From Erythrobacter sp. ANT-B3C2 (GTDB lineage Bacteria; Pseudomonadota; Alphaproteobacteria; Sphingomonadales; Sphingomonadaceae): 42,446 nucleotides of DNA. The notes beneath the pieces were generated by a model, which did not search any database, was not told where the DNA came from, and worked only from the letters and a program-made list of their open reading frames with translations. Numbering within the stretch: the first letter of the stretch is position 1; the number at the start of each line of letters is the position of its first letter. The translations under genes and the position numbers were made by a program. Location of the stretch: assembly GCA_001683845.1 (NCBI GenBank), contig LXQI01000010.1:1-42446 (forward strand), written 5' to 3'. Shown piece after piece: positions 9,121 through 19,036 of this stretch.

Positions 9121-10377
9121 CTACGCCAGCTGCCGCATCGGCTCCCATCGACCGCGTGAAAGGCTGCGCCAGACCCATTCGAACGGGCCGTAGCGGAACC
9201 GATCGAGCCACCATTTGGACCACAGCAGCATCAGCGCCCAGACCGGCGGCACGAACAGCCACGCCTCTCCGCGTGACACCCTGCCGAATAGGCCAAGTCC
9301 GGTGTCGAAGAAAAGCACGAAGCCGATCAGCGTGGCGCCTAGGTAATTGGTGAAGGCGGCGCGCCCCACCGCAGCCAGCCGCCCGGCCAGCGCGCCGCCG
9401 CCCGGACCATCGCCCTGACGCAGCAGGAGTATCAGCAGCGCTGCATAGCCCACCGCCATCGCCGGGGCGATGGGCTCGGCCGCGCTCTGCGCCCAGCGCA
9501 GGAACACCGCACGGTCGAAATCCGCCGTCAGCACGCGGAACGCCGCATGGCCGAACCATGCCAGCCCGCCGCCCAGCAGCACCGCAGCACTGATCGCATA
9601 GGCCCCCCGGCTCCAGCCGCCGGTGAAGAAGCTGAGCTTGTACAGCCCCATGCCCAGCAGCACGAGGCCGAGCGTCTCGCGGCCGTAGCCCAGCACGATC
9701 CACTCGAATGGCTGGCGCCACAGCCCATCGGCCGTGGAGGCGACGACATGCGCTGGGATCGAGGCGTGCATCGCCTTGGCCTGCGCGTAGTCGTCAGGCG
9801 AGAGCGACAGGCTCGCTTCGATCCCGGCCCATTCGGCGCGCTGCATCGCAGTGGCGCCGGGCGCGCGCAACTCTTCCCAATGCGCAGCGGTCGCCAGCCC
9901 GTATTCCAGCGTGCCGGCGAACTGCCAGGCGAGCACCAGGCCGGCGGCCAGCAGCAGCTGCGCGCCGGTCCAGCGCCATGCGGCAAAGGCCAGCATGCCC
10001 ACCAAGGCATAACTGGTCAGGATGTCGCCCCACCACAGCAGGTAGTAATGCGTCAGGCCGAAGCCCAGCAGCACCACCATGCGCGGATAGTGCACGCGCC
10101 AAGCCGAGGTGCCGGAAGCGATCGCCCGCTCGCACACCAGCACCAGCGAGGCGCCGAACAGCATCGAGAACAGGCTGCGGAACTTGCCGTCGACCAGAAC
10201 GAAGTTGGCTGCCCACATGATCCTGTCGGCCAGCGAGTCGAAGCCATAATCGGGCGGGTAGAAATAGGCCTCGAAGATCATCGCCATTCCCACGACGTTG
10301 ACCGAGAAAATGCCCATCACCGCGAGGCCGCGGATCTGGTCAAGGCTGAGGACGCGGTCAGGCGAGGTGGTGGCCAT
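9121..10377 (-). CDS. DUF418 family multi-pass membrane protein
   Basis: A 418-residue inner-membrane protein beginning MATTSPDRVLSLDQIRGLAVMGI, the usual 'RI-x-x-LD-x-LRG-x-A-x-x-GI' opening of DUF418 (YeiB-like) proteins. Around ten hydrophobic helices are visible. The C-terminal DUF418 part has VGRAAFTNYLGATLIGF and ends WRSLSRGRWEPMRQ. A relation to acyltransferase-3-like membrane proteins has been suggested for the family, but function is unknown. ATG at 10377 has AAGGCGG about 11 bases upstream. It is convergent with serB, 14 bases away. Confidence 0.88.
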   Translation of the reverse strand: MATTSPDRVLSLDQIRGLAVMGIFSVNVVGMAMIFEAYFYPPDYGFDSLADRIMWAANFVLVDGKFRSLFSMLFGASLVLVCERAIASGTSAWRVHYPRMVVLLGFGLTHYYLLWWGDILTSYALVGMLAFAAWRWTGAQLLLAAGLVLAWQFAGTLEYGLATAAHWEELRAPGATAMQRAEWAGIEASLSLSPDDYAQAKAMHASIPAHVVASTADGLWRQPFEWIVLGYGRETLGLVLLGMGLYKLSFFTGGWSRGAYAISAAVLLGGGLAWFGHAAFRVLTADFDRAVFLRWAQSAAEPIAPAMAVGYAALLILLLRQGDGPGGGALAGRLAAVGRAAFTNYLGATLIGFVLFFDTGLGLFGRVSRGEAWLFVPPVWALMLLWSKWWLDRFRYGPFEWVWRSLSRGRWEPMRQLA

Positions 10378-10473
10378 CAGGAGATCGCCGCCTTGAAGTA
10401 CTCCGGATCGAGCCGCGGTCCATTCCGACACTGCAACTGCCTGCTCATCGCTGCCTGCCGCGAGGGGAGGGGC

Positions 10474-12720
10474 CTAGCCCTCCATCCACTCGCGGAAGAA
10501 CCGTTCGTGCGCTTCGCGCAGGGTCGCCAGCGGTATGCCCAGCAGCGCGTCTCCGCCCACGGAGCCGATGCGGCGGATCCCGGCCGAGGCGGTCTCCGCA
10601 TCACGCGTGCCTTTGGCAAGCTGCGCCTGGAAGGCGGCGTCGTCGGGCACCGTCAGCACATAGCGCCCCTGGTCCTCGCCGAACCACCAACCCGCCGCGG
10701 TGTATTCGGGGCTCGTGCTCACCTCGGCGCCAAGGCCGCCTGCGAGAGCCATTTCCGCCAGTGCCACCGCAAGCCCGCCATCGGCCACGTCGTGCACCGC
10801 GCTGACCAACCCGGCGGCGATCAGCTCGCGGACGAACTCGCCCGCGTGGCGTTCGTGGTTGAGGTCCACCCGCGGCGGCGGCCCTTCTTCGCGGCCGTGA
10901 ATTTCGCGCAGCCACAGCGACCGGCCCAGATGGCCGCGCTCGGGATGGGGGGAGGCCCAGGCCTCCTGATCGAGCAGGTAGATCGTCTCGCCCGCCGCCT
11001 TGAAGCCGATGGTCGCGCGGTGGGCATAATCCTCCAGCAGCCCCACGCCGCCGATTGCGGGGGTGGGCAAAATCGCGCTGCCCCCGCCGGTGGCCTTGCT
11101 TTCGTTGTAGAGGCTGACATTGCCGCTCACCACGGGGAAATCGAGCACGCCACAGGCCCGCGCCATGCCTTCCACGCAGCCGACGAACTGCGCCATGATC
11201 TCGGGGCGCTGCGGGTTGGCGAAATTGAGGCAATTGGTGATGGCGAGCGGCCGCGCGCCCACTGCGCTGAGGTTGCGATAGGCCTCGGCGACCGCCTGCT
11301 TGCCGCCTTCGTACGGATCGGCAAAGCAATAGCGCGGCGTGCAATCGGTGGTCAGCGCCAGCGCCTTGCGCGTCCCGTGCACCCGCACCAGCGCGGCATC
11401 GCCGCCCGGCCCAGCGATGGTGTCGGCGCCGACCTGCTGGTCGTATTGCTCCCAGATCCAGCGGCGGCTGGCGAGATCGGGGCAGGCCATTAGCGTCAGC
11501 AAATCCGCGCCCACGTCGTCGCTGTCGGGCACGTTACCCAGCGGCGCAGGTTTCTGGCGCGGCGCGACGGGGCGGTCGTACAGCGGCGCCTCGTCAGCCA
11601 GCGGGGCGAGCGGAATGTCGCACACCACCTCGCCGTTCCACTCCAGCACCATGTGGCCGCCATGCGGGCCGGGCTCGGTCACCTCGCCGATCACCGCAAA
11701 ATCCAGCTCCCATTTGCGGAAGATCGCCTCGGCCTCGCCCTCGCGGCCGGGCTTGAGCACCATCAGCATCCGCTCCTGGCTCTCGCTCAGCATCATCTCA
11801 TAGGGGGTCATCCCCTCCTCGCGGCAGGGCACAGCGTTCATGTCCAGGCGGATGCCCGCGCCGCCCTTGCTGGCCATCTCCACACTGGAGGAGGTGAGGC
11901 CGGCCGCGCCCATGTCCTGAATCGCCACGATCGCATCGGTCGCCATCAGCTCGAGGCAGGCCTCGATCAGCAGCTTCTCGGTGAACGGGTCGCCCACCTG
12001 CACGGTGGGACGCTTGGCATCGCTGTCCTCGGCGAAATCGGCGCTGGCCATGGTGGCGCCATGAATTCCGTCGCGCCCCGTCCTGCTGCCGACATAGACG
12101 ATCGGGTTGCCGACGCCGGTGGCGGCGGAATAGAAGATCTTGTCCTGGTCGGCCACGCCCACAGTCATCGCATTGACAAGGATGTTGCCATCATAAGCGG
12201 GGTGAAAATTGGTCTCGCCGCCCACCGTGGGCACGCCCACGCAATTGCCGTATCCGCCGATCCCCGCGACCACGCCCTGCACCAGGTGCTTCATTTTCGG
12301 ATGATCGGGCCGGCCGAAGCGCAGCGCGTTCATGCTGGCCACCGGTCGCGCGCCCATGGTGAAAACGTCGCGCAAGATACCGCCCACGCCCGTCGCCGCG
12401 CCCTGGTAGGGCTCGATGTAGCTGGGGTGGTTGTGGCTCTCCATTTTAAAGATCGCCGCCTGCCGGACGCCATTGGGCCCTTCGCCGATGTCGATCACCC
12501 CGGCATTCTCGCCAGGGCCGCAGATCACCCACGGCGCGACGGTCGGCAGCTTCCTGAGGTGCAGCCGGCTCGATTTGTAGCTGCAATGCTCGGACCACAT
12601 GACCGAGAAGATGCCGAGCTCTACCATATTGGGCTCGCGCCCCAGCGCCTCGAGCACGCGCTGGTACTCCTCGGGGTTGAGGCCGTGCGCCTCGACGATT
12701 TCGGGTGTGATCGACGCCAT
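10474..12720 (-). CDS. purL: Phosphoribosylformylglycinamidine synthase, PurL subunit
   Basis: The ATP-dependent synthetase subunit converting FGAR to FGAM in purine synthesis; it works with PurS and PurQ, which are not in the window. The 748 residues fit the small-type PurL. Visible features are [12 protein letters not shown] near residue 40, [21 protein letters not shown] near residue 90, [15 protein letters not shown] and the second AIRS-like half with [18 protein letters not shown] at 12720 ([12 protein letters not shown] follows) matches the family start; the long open frame upstream is antisense to xseB and ispA and is not part of the gene. Confidence 0.96.
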   Translation of the reverse strand: MASITPEIVEAHGLNPEEYQRVLEALGREPNMVELGIFSVMWSEHCSYKSSRLHLRKLPTVAPWVICGPGENAGVIDIGEGPNGVRQAAIFKMESHNHPSYIEPYQGAATGVGGILRDVFTMGARPVASMNALRFGRPDHPKMKHLVQGVVAGIGGYGNCVGVPTVGGETNFHPAYDGNILVNAMTVGVADQDKIFYSAATGVGNPIVYVGSRTGRDGIHGATMASADFAEDSDAKRPTVQVGDPFTEKLLIEACLELMATDAIVAIQDMGAAGLTSSSVEMASKGGAGIRLDMNAVPCREEGMTPYEMMLSESQERMLMVLKPGREGEAEAIFRKWELDFAVIGEVTEPGPHGGHMVLEWNGEVVCDIPLAPLADEAPLYDRPVAPRQKPAPLGNVPDSDDVGADLLTLMACPDLASRRWIWEQYDQQVGADTIAGPGGDAALVRVHGTRKALALTTDCTPRYCFADPYEGGKQAVAEAYRNLSAVGARPLAITNCLNFANPQRPEIMAQFVGCVEGMARACGVLDFPVVSGNVSLYNESKATGGGSAILPTPAIGGVGLLEDYAHRATIGFKAAGETIYLLDQEAWASPHPERGHLGRSLWLREIHGREEGPPPRVDLNHERHAGEFVRELIAAGLVSAVHDVADGGLAVALAEMALAGGLGAEVSTSPEYTAAGWWFGEDQGRYVLTVPDDAAFQAQLAKGTRDAETASAGIRRIGSVGGDALLGIPLATLREAHERFFREWMEG

Positions 12721-12816
12721 GGCCGAGCGCCTTAGCTGTGCATGGCGCCGCTCGCCAGTCCCCGGAAGCGGGCCCCCCGCTTGACCGGCCCGCGCGCGCC
12801 CGCCAAAGCATCGGCC

Positions 12817-13065
12817 ATGGAGGAGCAGGGGGCACCCATTACCGAGCTGAGCTTCGAGCAGGCGCTGCGCGCGCTCGAGGACGTCGTCCGCCAACTGGAG
12901 GGAGGGGAGGTTCCGCTGGAGGAATCGATCTCGCTCTACGAGCGCGGCGAAGACCTGCGCCGTCATTGCCAGGCGCGGCTGGATCAGGCGCAGGTACGGA
13001 TCGAGAAGATCGTCGCCGGGCCCGATGGGGCCGCCACCGGCACCGTGCCGTTCGACGCGGGCTGA
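12817..13065 (+). CDS. xseB: Exodeoxyribonuclease VII small subunit
   Basis: An 82-residue partner of XseA for degrading single-stranded DNA. It shows the XseB helical pattern [35 protein letters not shown] and a C-terminal C[14 protein letters not shown]. ATG at 12817 precedes [12 protein letters not shown]; the upstream extension from 12742 is rich in Pro and Arg and unlikely. It is divergent from purL and followed after 11 bases by ispA, a pairing common in proteobacteria. Confidence 0.93.
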   Translation: MEEQGAPITELSFEQALRALEDVVRQLEGGEVPLEESISLYERGEDLRRHCQARLDQAQVRIEKIVAGPDGAATGTVPFDAG

Positions 13066-13076
13066 GAGAGCGCGCC

Positions 13077-13982
13077 ATGGGCCTGGTCCTCGCTGACGAT
13101 CTGCTCGGGCGCGGGCTGCAGCGCATCCAGCGCGAGGTGGACGAGGCGTTCGATGGCTTCCTCCCGGTGCCCGAAGACGCCCGCGCCGCGCTGGTGAAGG
13201 CGATGCGCCATGCGGTGATCGGCGGCGGCAAGCGCGTGCGTCCGCTGCTGCTGGTGACCGTCGCGCAGATGTATGGCGTCGCGCGTGAGGCCGCCATCCG
13301 CGCTGCCTGCGCGATTGAGGCAATCCACGCCTATTCGCTGGTGCACGACGATCTGCCCTGCATGGACAATGACGATCTGCGCCACGGCAAGCCCACCGTC
13401 CACCGCGCCTTCGGCGAGGCGGTCGCCGTGCTGGCGGGCGATGCGCTGCACGCGCTCGCTTTCGAGCTGCTGGCCGAGACGAACACCAGCGCGGACCCCT
13501 TCGTGCGCGCCGAACTGATCGGCTGTCTCGCCACCGCCAGCGGACACAAGGGCATGGCCGGCGGGCAGATGATGGACCTCGCTGCGGACGGCGCGCAGTT
13601 CGATCTGCACACCGTCACCCGGCTGCAACAGCTCAAGACCGGCGCCCTGCTCGGCGCGGCGGTGGAGATGGGCGCGATCCTGGGCCGCGTGCCGGAGGAG
13701 GGGCGGGGCCCCCTGCGCGCCTATGCCCGCGATATCGGCCTCGCCTTTCAGATCGCCGACGATCTGCTCGATCACGAAGGTGACGAGGCTGCCGCCGGCA
13801 AGGCGCTGCGCAAGGATGCGGCGCAGGGCAAGGCCACTTTTGTCTCGCTGATGGGCCCTGAAGGAGCGCGGGCACAGGCGCAGGCGCTCGGCGAGCAGGC
13901 CGTCGGCCACCTCGCCAGCCACGGCGCCGAGGCAGAGCTGCTGCGCGCGCTGGCGCGGTTCGTGGTGGAACGCGACCGCTGA
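13077..13982 (+). CDS. ispA: Polyprenyl synthetase (farnesyl diphosphate synthase type)
   Basis: It condenses isopentenyl diphosphate with allylic diphosphates in the cytosol, giving precursors for ubiquinone, carotenoids and undecaprenyl. The 301 residues contain [11 protein letters not shown], the first Asp-rich motif [10 protein letters not shown] (about residue 92) and the second DDLLD in [14 protein letters not shown]. The spacing of the first motif is that of IspA-type farnesyl/geranyl enzymes, though product length cannot be fixed from sequence alone. ATG at 13077 has GAGAG upstream. It follows xseB closely, the usual first part of an xseB-ispA-dxs arrangement, but dxs is absent here. 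Confidence 0.93.
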   Translation: MGLVLADDLLGRGLQRIQREVDEAFDGFLPVPEDARAALVKAMRHAVIGGGKRVRPLLLVTVAQMYGVAREAAIRAACAIEAIHAYSLVHDDLPCMDNDDLRHGKPTVHRAFGEAVAVLAGDALHALAFELLAETNTSADPFVRAELIGCLATASGHKGMAGGQMMDLAADGAQFDLHTVTRLQQLKTGALLGAAVEMGAILGRVPEEGRGPLRAYARDIGLAFQIADDLLDHEGDEAAAGKALRKDAAQGKATFVSLMGPEGARAQAQALGEQAVGHLASHGAEAELLRALARFVVERDR

Positions 13983-13993
13983 GAACACGGTGG

Positions 13994-14311
13994 ATGGCAG
14001 GGGCAGGGTTGATCGCGGCAAGTCTCGCGGCCTGTGATCCTTCTCTCGATATGGTTGGGCGCGATCTGGCGCGGTTTGCCGTCACGCTGCCAGGCTGCGT
14101 TGAGGTGAATGTCAGCGGCGCACTCGGGCTTTGGAGCGGGCGGCTGGAAGGCAGACGGGATTGCATGACGCAGTGGCGTCGCGCATTAGCAAACAACTCG
14201 CAGGTCATTTGCAGCGATGTGGATGATGCCTGCGTCGCTCATGAAGGCAGGGGAACGCTGATGATTGTCTTTGACAGCGCCACGGGCGCGCAGGTCTCCT
14301 ATCGCCGCTGA
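13994..14311 (+). CDS. Small putative lipoprotein, unknown function
   Basis: 105 residues. The N-terminus MAGAGLIAASLAAC is a short lipoprotein signal with an LAAC lipobox at residues 11-14, so Cys14 is probably lipidated. The remainder is small and mixed, with three further Cys (in PGCVEV, RDCMTQW and VICSDVDDACV), enough for disulfides in the periplasm. I do not recognise the family. It starts 12 bases after ispA and its TGA overlaps the coaD ATG (TGATG), so it is probably co-translated with them. Codon use matches its neighbours. Confidence 0.6.
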   Translation: MAGAGLIAASLAACDPSLDMVGRDLARFAVTLPGCVEVNVSGALGLWSGRLEGRRDCMTQWRRALANNSQVICSDVDDACVAHEGRGTLMIVFDSATGAQVSYRR

Positions 14312-14835
14312 TGACCATCCGGATCGGCCTCTACCCCGGCACCTTCGACCCGGTTACGCTCGGCCATGCCGATATTATCCGGCGCGGCGCCAAGCTGGTG
14401 GACCGGCTGATCATCGGCGTCACCACCAACCCCTCCAAGGACCCGATGTTCTCGCCGCAGGAGCGCTGCGAGATGGTCCGCTCCGAGGTGGCGCGCCAGG
14501 GCCATGCCAACGTGGAGGTGCGCACCTTCGATGCGCTGCTGATGCATTTTGCCGAGCAGCTCGGGGCCGATCTGATCGTGCGCGGCCTGCGCGCCGTCGC
14601 CGATTTCGAGTACGAATACCAAATGGCCGGCATGAACCAGCAGCTGAACGACCGGATCGAGACGGTCTTCCTGATGGCCGATGTCTCGCTCCAGCCGATC
14701 GCCTCCAAGCTGGTGAAGGAAATCGCCCTGTTCGGCGGCGATATCACCCCGTTCGTCAGCCCAGAGGTGCGCGGGCAGGTGAACGCCCGCGTCGCCGAGC
14801 GGGCCCCCGGCAACCGCCCCGAGGGCGTTCATTGA
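14311..14835 (+). CDS. coaD: Phosphopantetheine adenylyltransferase
   Basis: It adenylates 4'-phosphopantetheine to dephospho-CoA, the penultimate step of CoA synthesis. The 174 residues start MTIRIGLYPGTFDPVTLGHADI, with the nucleotidyl-transferase T/HxGH motif at about residues 16-20. They continue with NPSKDPMFS, DLIVRGLRAVADFEYEYQM and the late LFGGDITPFVSPEVR. The ATG overlaps the stop of the small lipoprotein gene. Confidence 0.96.
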   Translation: MTIRIGLYPGTFDPVTLGHADIIRRGAKLVDRLIIGVTTNPSKDPMFSPQERCEMVRSEVARQGHANVEVRTFDALLMHFAEQLGADLIVRGLRAVADFEYEYQMAGMNQQLNDRIETVFLMADVSLQPIASKLVKEIALFGGDITPFVSPEVRGQVNARVAERAPGNRPEGVH

Positions 14836-14899
14836 ACTGTCAGCGCGGCGGGGCTAGGGGCGCTGGCCTTGCTATATGCCTCGTGATGCTTGGAGCCGC

Positions 14900-15643
14900 A
14901 TGAACCTTCGCCTTTTCAGCCTTTCGCTCGCCCTGCCTCTCGCGCTCGCCACCGCACCGGCGCCCGCCCAGGGGCAGGCGGGGGGTGCCAGCACCACGCA
15001 GAACCAGGAGACCTCGGCGGCCGCCGCCACCGCGGCCGCGATCGCTGGCACGGAGGAGGCTGCTCGCGCGCCCCTCGCGCCCGATTCCGATCTTGCGAAC
15101 GACCCCGAGAACATCCTCCTGCTCGATCTATCGAATGGCGAGCGGGTGGCGATCCGGCTGATGCCCGGCTGGGCGCCTGCTCATGTGGAGCGGATCAAGA
15201 CGCTCACCCGCCAGGGCTTCTACGATGGGGTGGTGTTCCACCGCGTGATCGATGGCTTCATGGCGCAGACGGGCGATCCCACCGGCACGGGGCGCGGCGG
15301 CTCGCCGCTGCCGGACCTCGAGGCCGAGTTCAACCAGTTCCCGCACCTGCGCGGCACGGTCTCGATGGCCCGCGCTGCCGAGGAGAATTCGGCCAACAGC
15401 CAGTTCTTCATCGTGTTCTACCCGCGCTTCACGCTCGACCGGACCTACACCAATTTCGGGCGGGTGATCGCCAATATGGCGGCGGTGGACGCGATCCAGC
15501 GCGGTGAGCCACCCGCCAACCCCACCTATGTGGTGCAGGCCTCGATCGCCGCCGATGGCAAGCCGCAGCAATTGCCGCAGCCGCAGGCGCCGGAACAGCC
15601 GGCCTTCACCGCCGAGAGCCTCAGCAATTCCATCAGCCAGTAA
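14900..15643 (+). CDS. Exported cyclophilin-type peptidyl-prolyl isomerase
   Basis: 247 residues. A Sec signal peptide (MNLRLFSLSLALPLALATAPAPAQG) is followed by an Ala/Thr-rich low-complexity linker to about residue 60 and a cyclophilin domain. The domain shows GFYDGVVFHRVIDGFMAQTGDP, TGRGGSPLPDLEAEFN, SQFFIVF and FGRVIANMAAVDAI. The active-site Arg of FHRV and the Q of FMAQTGDP are present. It probably assists outer-membrane or periplasmic protein folding. ATG at 14900 has GGAG five bases upstream, better than the ATG at 14876. A Pro/Gln-rich tail follows the domain. Confidence 0.92.
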   Translation: MNLRLFSLSLALPLALATAPAPAQGQAGGASTTQNQETSAAAATAAAIAGTEEAARAPLAPDSDLANDPENILLLDLSNGERVAIRLMPGWAPAHVERIKTLTRQGFYDGVVFHRVIDGFMAQTGDPTGTGRGGSPLPDLEAEFNQFPHLRGTVSMARAAEENSANSQFFIVFYPRFTLDRTYTNFGRVIANMAAVDAIQRGEPPANPTYVVQASIAADGKPQQLPQPQAPEQPAFTAESLSNSISQ

Positions 15644-15760
15644 GCGCTGTTTTCGACCGTCCATTCGCTCAGCCGCGGCCTTTCGTCGGGCCGGGTCGAT
15701 CGGTAGAACCGCGTTTTATGAACGATCCTCCACAGCCGTGCGCGACTGAGGGCCGACCGT

Positions 15761-16789
15761 ATGCGGGTTGACCTGTTCGATTTCCCGCTTCCGCCGGAGC
15801 GCATCGCTTTGCGCCCAGCGCGCCCGCGCGATGCCGCGCGCATGCTGCTGGTGCCGGGCGAGGGCACGCTGCAGGATCGAACGGTGCGCGACTTGCCGCA
15901 GGCGTTGCGCGCGGGCGACGTGCTGGTGTTCAACGACACGCGCGTCATCCCCGCCCAACTTGAAGGGCGGCGCGGTGAGGCGAAGATCGGCGCCACGCTC
16001 CACAAGCGGCTGGATTTGCGCCGCTGGCAGGCGTTCATTCGCAACGGGCGGCGCCTCTCCGAAGGTGACCGAATCGACTTCCCCGCCGGCGTCGCCGCCA
16101 TGGCCGAAAAGCGCGATGCCGATGGCAGCTGGATTCTCGCCTTCGCCGGAAGCGAGCCTGTCGAACTGCTGCTAGAACGCGCCGGCACGATGCCGCTGCC
16201 GCCCTACATCGCTTCGAACCGCCCGGTGGACGAGGCAGACCGCACCGATTACCAGACCATCATCGCGCGCGCGGATGGCGCCGTTGCCGCCCCCACCGCC
16301 GCGCTGCATTTCACGGCCGATCTGCTGGCCGCGCTCGTTGCTGCCGGGATTGGCCGCGAGACGCTCACGCTGCATGTGGGCGCGGGCACTTTCCTCCCGG
16401 TGAAAGCCGAAGACACCCAAGCCCACGCGATGCACGCCGAATGGGGCCGGATCGATCCCGCCACCGCCACCCGCCTCAACGAAGCGCGCCGCGCGGGCGG
16501 GCGGATCGTCGCGGTCGGCACGACCAGCTTGCGCCTGCTGGAAAGTGCTGCCGCCCAAGACGGCATCATCCACCCATTCGAGGGCGACACCGCAATCTTC
16601 ATCACCCCTGGCTACAGCTTCCGCGCCATCGACGGGCTGCTGACCAACTTTCACCTGCCGCGATCAACCCTGTTCATGCTGGTTTCGGCGCTGATGGGCC
16701 TTGAAAAGATGAAAGAGGCTTACGCTTACGCCGTTCAAAACGAATACCGTTTCTACTCCTACGGGGACGCGTCCCTGCTCCTGCCCTGA
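15761..16789 (+). CDS. queA: S-adenosylmethionine:tRNA ribosyltransferase-isomerase
   Basis: It transfers and rearranges the ribosyl part of SAM onto preQ1 in tRNA, forming epoxyqueuosine. The 342-residue product starts [20 protein letters not shown] and has the family blocks [50 protein letters not shown] and the end [11 protein letters not shown]. All major blocks are present and the length is normal. The usual partner tgt does not follow it in this window. Confidence 0.96.
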   Translation: MRVDLFDFPLPPERIALRPARPRDAARMLLVPGEGTLQDRTVRDLPQALRAGDVLVFNDTRVIPAQLEGRRGEAKIGATLHKRLDLRRWQAFIRNGRRLSEGDRIDFPAGVAAMAEKRDADGSWILAFAGSEPVELLLERAGTMPLPPYIASNRPVDEADRTDYQTIIARADGAVAAPTAALHFTADLLAALVAAGIGRETLTLHVGAGTFLPVKAEDTQAHAMHAEWGRIDPATATRLNEARRAGGRIVAVGTTSLRLLESAAAQDGIIHPFEGDTAIFITPGYSFRAIDGLLTNFHLPRSTLFMLVSALMGLEKMKEAYAYAVQNEYRFYSYGDASLLLP

Positions 16790-16840
16790 AAGTCGGAGCA
16801 CGGCGGTCCGACAGCGGCAAACCCGCGGAGGCGGGGTTCG
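16790..16840 (+). terminator. Stem-loops after queA
   Basis: Two inverted repeats follow the queA stop: GTCGGA (16792-16797) with TCCGAC (16807-16812), and AACCCGC (16820-16826) with GCGGGGTT (16831-16838, one bulged base). No T-tract follows, so intrinsic termination would be weak. The rest of the gap to 17040 holds no gene that I can support. Confidence 0.3.
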
Positions 16841-17040
16841 GCAGCAAGCTCGTTGCCCGCGTGGGTATCGCGCTCTGGAGGCTCCTTCTCGTCCGACTGG
16901 TCGCCCGGAAGGCACTATCGTGAAGCTCTACCTGGAGTAGAACCGCATGGCAGCCTACCGAAGCGGCAGAACTCGCCTCTCGAGGTGAAGACATCTGCGA
17001 CATCCAGTCTGGAGGAACGCCCCTGACGACCTGCGGGCGC

Positions 17041-18285
17041 TCATCGCCCCAGGTTCCGATCGATCAGGCGCACGGCTTCCCGGTAGCGTGTCTCATCGAG
17101 AGCTCCGAAGCTGTCGACGAACTGATCTTCTTCCAAGCCTTCCGGACCCCGCACCAGGATTTCTGGCAGCAGGTCCTCTTCGGTGGCCGTCTGCAGGTAT
17201 CGCGCGGCCGCACCGGCCGAGGCCGGGTTGAGGGCCTCGCGCGCAACGTGAAGGCCAGACCGGTCAGCGGCGAGATCGACGAAGGAGAAGCCAGAGCCCG
17301 AGGGAAGGCTGTCGTGCAACTCCTTCCATTCACCGATGTTGGCAGCCCTCTGTTCGCCAAGAACGGCAGCCAGCGCTGCGGAAAAGGCCCAATGCTTGGC
17401 CAGATCGTCACGCCCTTGCAGCAGCACGGGAGCAACCGGGGCAGGGCAGTTGTTGCTGGCAATTGCTGCGGCGGGAGCCAGACTGTGTGCCTGTTCGCCC
17501 ACGACATGGAAGGCGAGCGCCACAAAGGCCGCGCGATTGTACATGACGGGATCGCTTCGGTCGGCTCCGCGAAAGGCCTCCCGCACCAGGGCGGCCAGCT
17601 GCACGCTTGTCTCTTGCGGCCGCGCCGAAGCGAGCCGGCAATAGGTCTCGGTAACCAGCTGCTGGTTCACGCTGGCTCCGGCCACGCCGATAACGCGTTC
17701 GATGATTCCGGTGCCCCGAGGCAAGGCAAGCTCGGCGTTCACCCAGCCGTCGGCGACCCGGAATTGCTGCACGATCTCATCCAGCGCGGGCAGGTCGGCG
17801 CCCCTCATCACCAGAAACCAGCGGACCAGATTGATCGACCATCGCGAAATGACAACAGGAACGGAAATGCGCCCCACCTTGAAGCGGATGTCGGGGAAGC
17901 CGATGTGCGGACCGGACACCGTGGCGGACGCGTTGATCCACAACCCGCCCACCAACGGTACGCTGGCCCGTGCGGAGACGAGATCCTCATCAATCGCCGC
18001 CTCGATCCGCTGTAGGCCGCTGGCTTCGCCGGCCAACAGTCCAATGGCGCCGATTTGCCCGTCGTCCAGATCCAGCCGCGCCGGGGTGCCAAGAGTTCGC
18101 GCAGCACTAATGTCCCTGAGAAGATCGCGAGCAGTGGCAATGTCTCCAGCGGTCGGCCGCCTGGGGATGTCGACCGACGGGGCCGTGCTGACGAGCGCAA
18201 GGCCCAAGCCAAGCAGGATCACCAGCACGGTCGCGGCTCCAATCCGCGCGTTCCGATACCGGGGGGGTGGTGGCTGCTTCGTCAT
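17041..18285 (-). CDS. Membrane-anchored protein of unknown function
   Basis: 414 residues. A basic, Pro-rich N-terminus is followed by one transmembrane helix (IGAATVLVILLGLGLALV, about residues 16-33), so the bulk probably faces the periplasm. The first soluble part (about 45-215) is mixed alpha/beta with no motif I recognise. The second part (about 235-370) has MYNRAAFVALAFHVV, then a block DDLAKHWAFSAALAAVLG, EWKELHDSLPSGSGFSFVDLAADRSG. This 'KHW/F ... KE-x-xDS...GFS-x-x-DL-x-AD-x-xG' pattern resembles small YfiM-like (DUF2279-type) proteins, where His, Glu and Asp are suggested metal ligands; that link is tentative. ATG at 18285. Isolated on the minus strand with no obvious partner. Confidence 0.6.
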   Translation of the reverse strand: MTKQPPPPRYRNARIGAATVLVILLGLGLALVSTAPSVDIPRRPTAGDIATARDLLRDISAARTLGTPARLDLDDGQIGAIGLLAGEASGLQRIEAAIDEDLVSARASVPLVGGLWINASATVSGPHIGFPDIRFKVGRISVPVVISRWSINLVRWFLVMRGADLPALDEIVQQFRVADGWVNAELALPRGTGIIERVIGVAGASVNQQLVTETYCRLASARPQETSVQLAALVREAFRGADRSDPVMYNRAAFVALAFHVVGEQAHSLAPAAAIASNNCPAPVAPVLLQGRDDLAKHWAFSAALAAVLGEQRAANIGEWKELHDSLPSGSGFSFVDLAADRSGLHVAREALNPASAGAAARYLQTATEEDLLPEILVRGPEGLEEDQFVDSFGALDETRYREAVRLIDRNLGR

Positions 18286-18475
18286 GATTGCCCCATACGC
18301 GTATGACTGAATGACCGCTGATCGGCCGATACAACGCTACAGGCAATTCACAGAAAGGCTTAAGCTTGATCCTGCCGACGGCCAGTTTGCAGGATCGGTT
18401 GCGGCGCAACCCAGGCAGCCCTGAGCGAGCGCGGTCGATCGGCGCAGGGTCAGGGCCATTAGCATTCCTTGTCGC

Positions 18476-18871
18476 TCATTCTTGGACATGTTCCGTCAAA
18501 CTACGGAACGCTGCGCGCAGCGTTGCAGGGCTCGCTGTATCAAGCGCCCCGGCGGCGACTTCGCCGGGCGCCCAGAACTGGGACGACGGTTCGTCATGGA
18601 GCATGGCCCAGTCCGGAAACATCCGCTCATCGACCTCGTCCATCAGCAGCAACCGAACATCGCCGTGACGATCATCTATGCGGATCCGGGCATAGAGCGC
18701 ATCGATCGCCGCGGCCGGCCCCTCGATCAGCTGGAGGTACAGGTCGTGGCGGCACACCAGGGCGCCGGTGATATCATCGCGGGGGTTGTTGAGCCGAGCT
18801 TGCGAGAGGATTCCCGCCAGCATGGCCTGATCGAAGCCGAATGGCTGTGATCGATAAATCATTTGCTTCAT
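18476..18871 (-). CDS. Stand-alone BLUF blue-light sensor
   Basis: 131 residues made almost wholly of one BLUF domain that binds FAD. Visible are the N-terminal MIYRSQPF with the flavin-contacting Tyr6, ARLNNPRDDITGALV with the conserved Asn, LYLQLIEGP with the light-switch Gln at about residue 47, and IRIDDRHGDVRLL. The photoswitch-region Trp/Met are in FPDWAML. All key residues are present, so it should be photoactive. There is no output domain; single BLUF proteins act through partner proteins. AAGG lies just upstream of the ATG at 18871. Its neighbours (a membrane protein and a glycosyltransferase) do not identify the partner. Confidence 0.9.
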   Translation of the reverse strand: MKQMIYRSQPFGFDQAMLAGILSQARLNNPRDDITGALVCRHDLYLQLIEGPAAAIDALYARIRIDDRHGDVRLLLMDEVDERMFPDWAMLHDEPSSQFWAPGEVAAGALDTASPATLRAAFRSLTEHVQE

Positions 18872-19036
18872 CGCACCTTACTCCCGCAGTTTGCCGCCCA
18901 AGGCTACGCCGTATCGCGGCAGGCGCACAGCCGCTTTGTCGGCCAGACCCATCTGCCCCCACGGCAGCCGCGGGCGCTGCTCGATCTGCCCACCGCCATC
19001 CAGCGCGGTAGCGGCGATCCGCCCCCATCGGCAAGA

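Noticed and set aside
12721-13323. N-terminal extension of purL to about 949 residues
   Set aside because: The extension is antisense to xseB and ispA and Arg/Ala-rich; the family start is at 12720.
16790-16870. tRNA-like sequence after queA (GGGGTTCGGC)
   Set aside because: I could not build a cloverleaf: no acceptor stem and no CCA-type end fit around it.
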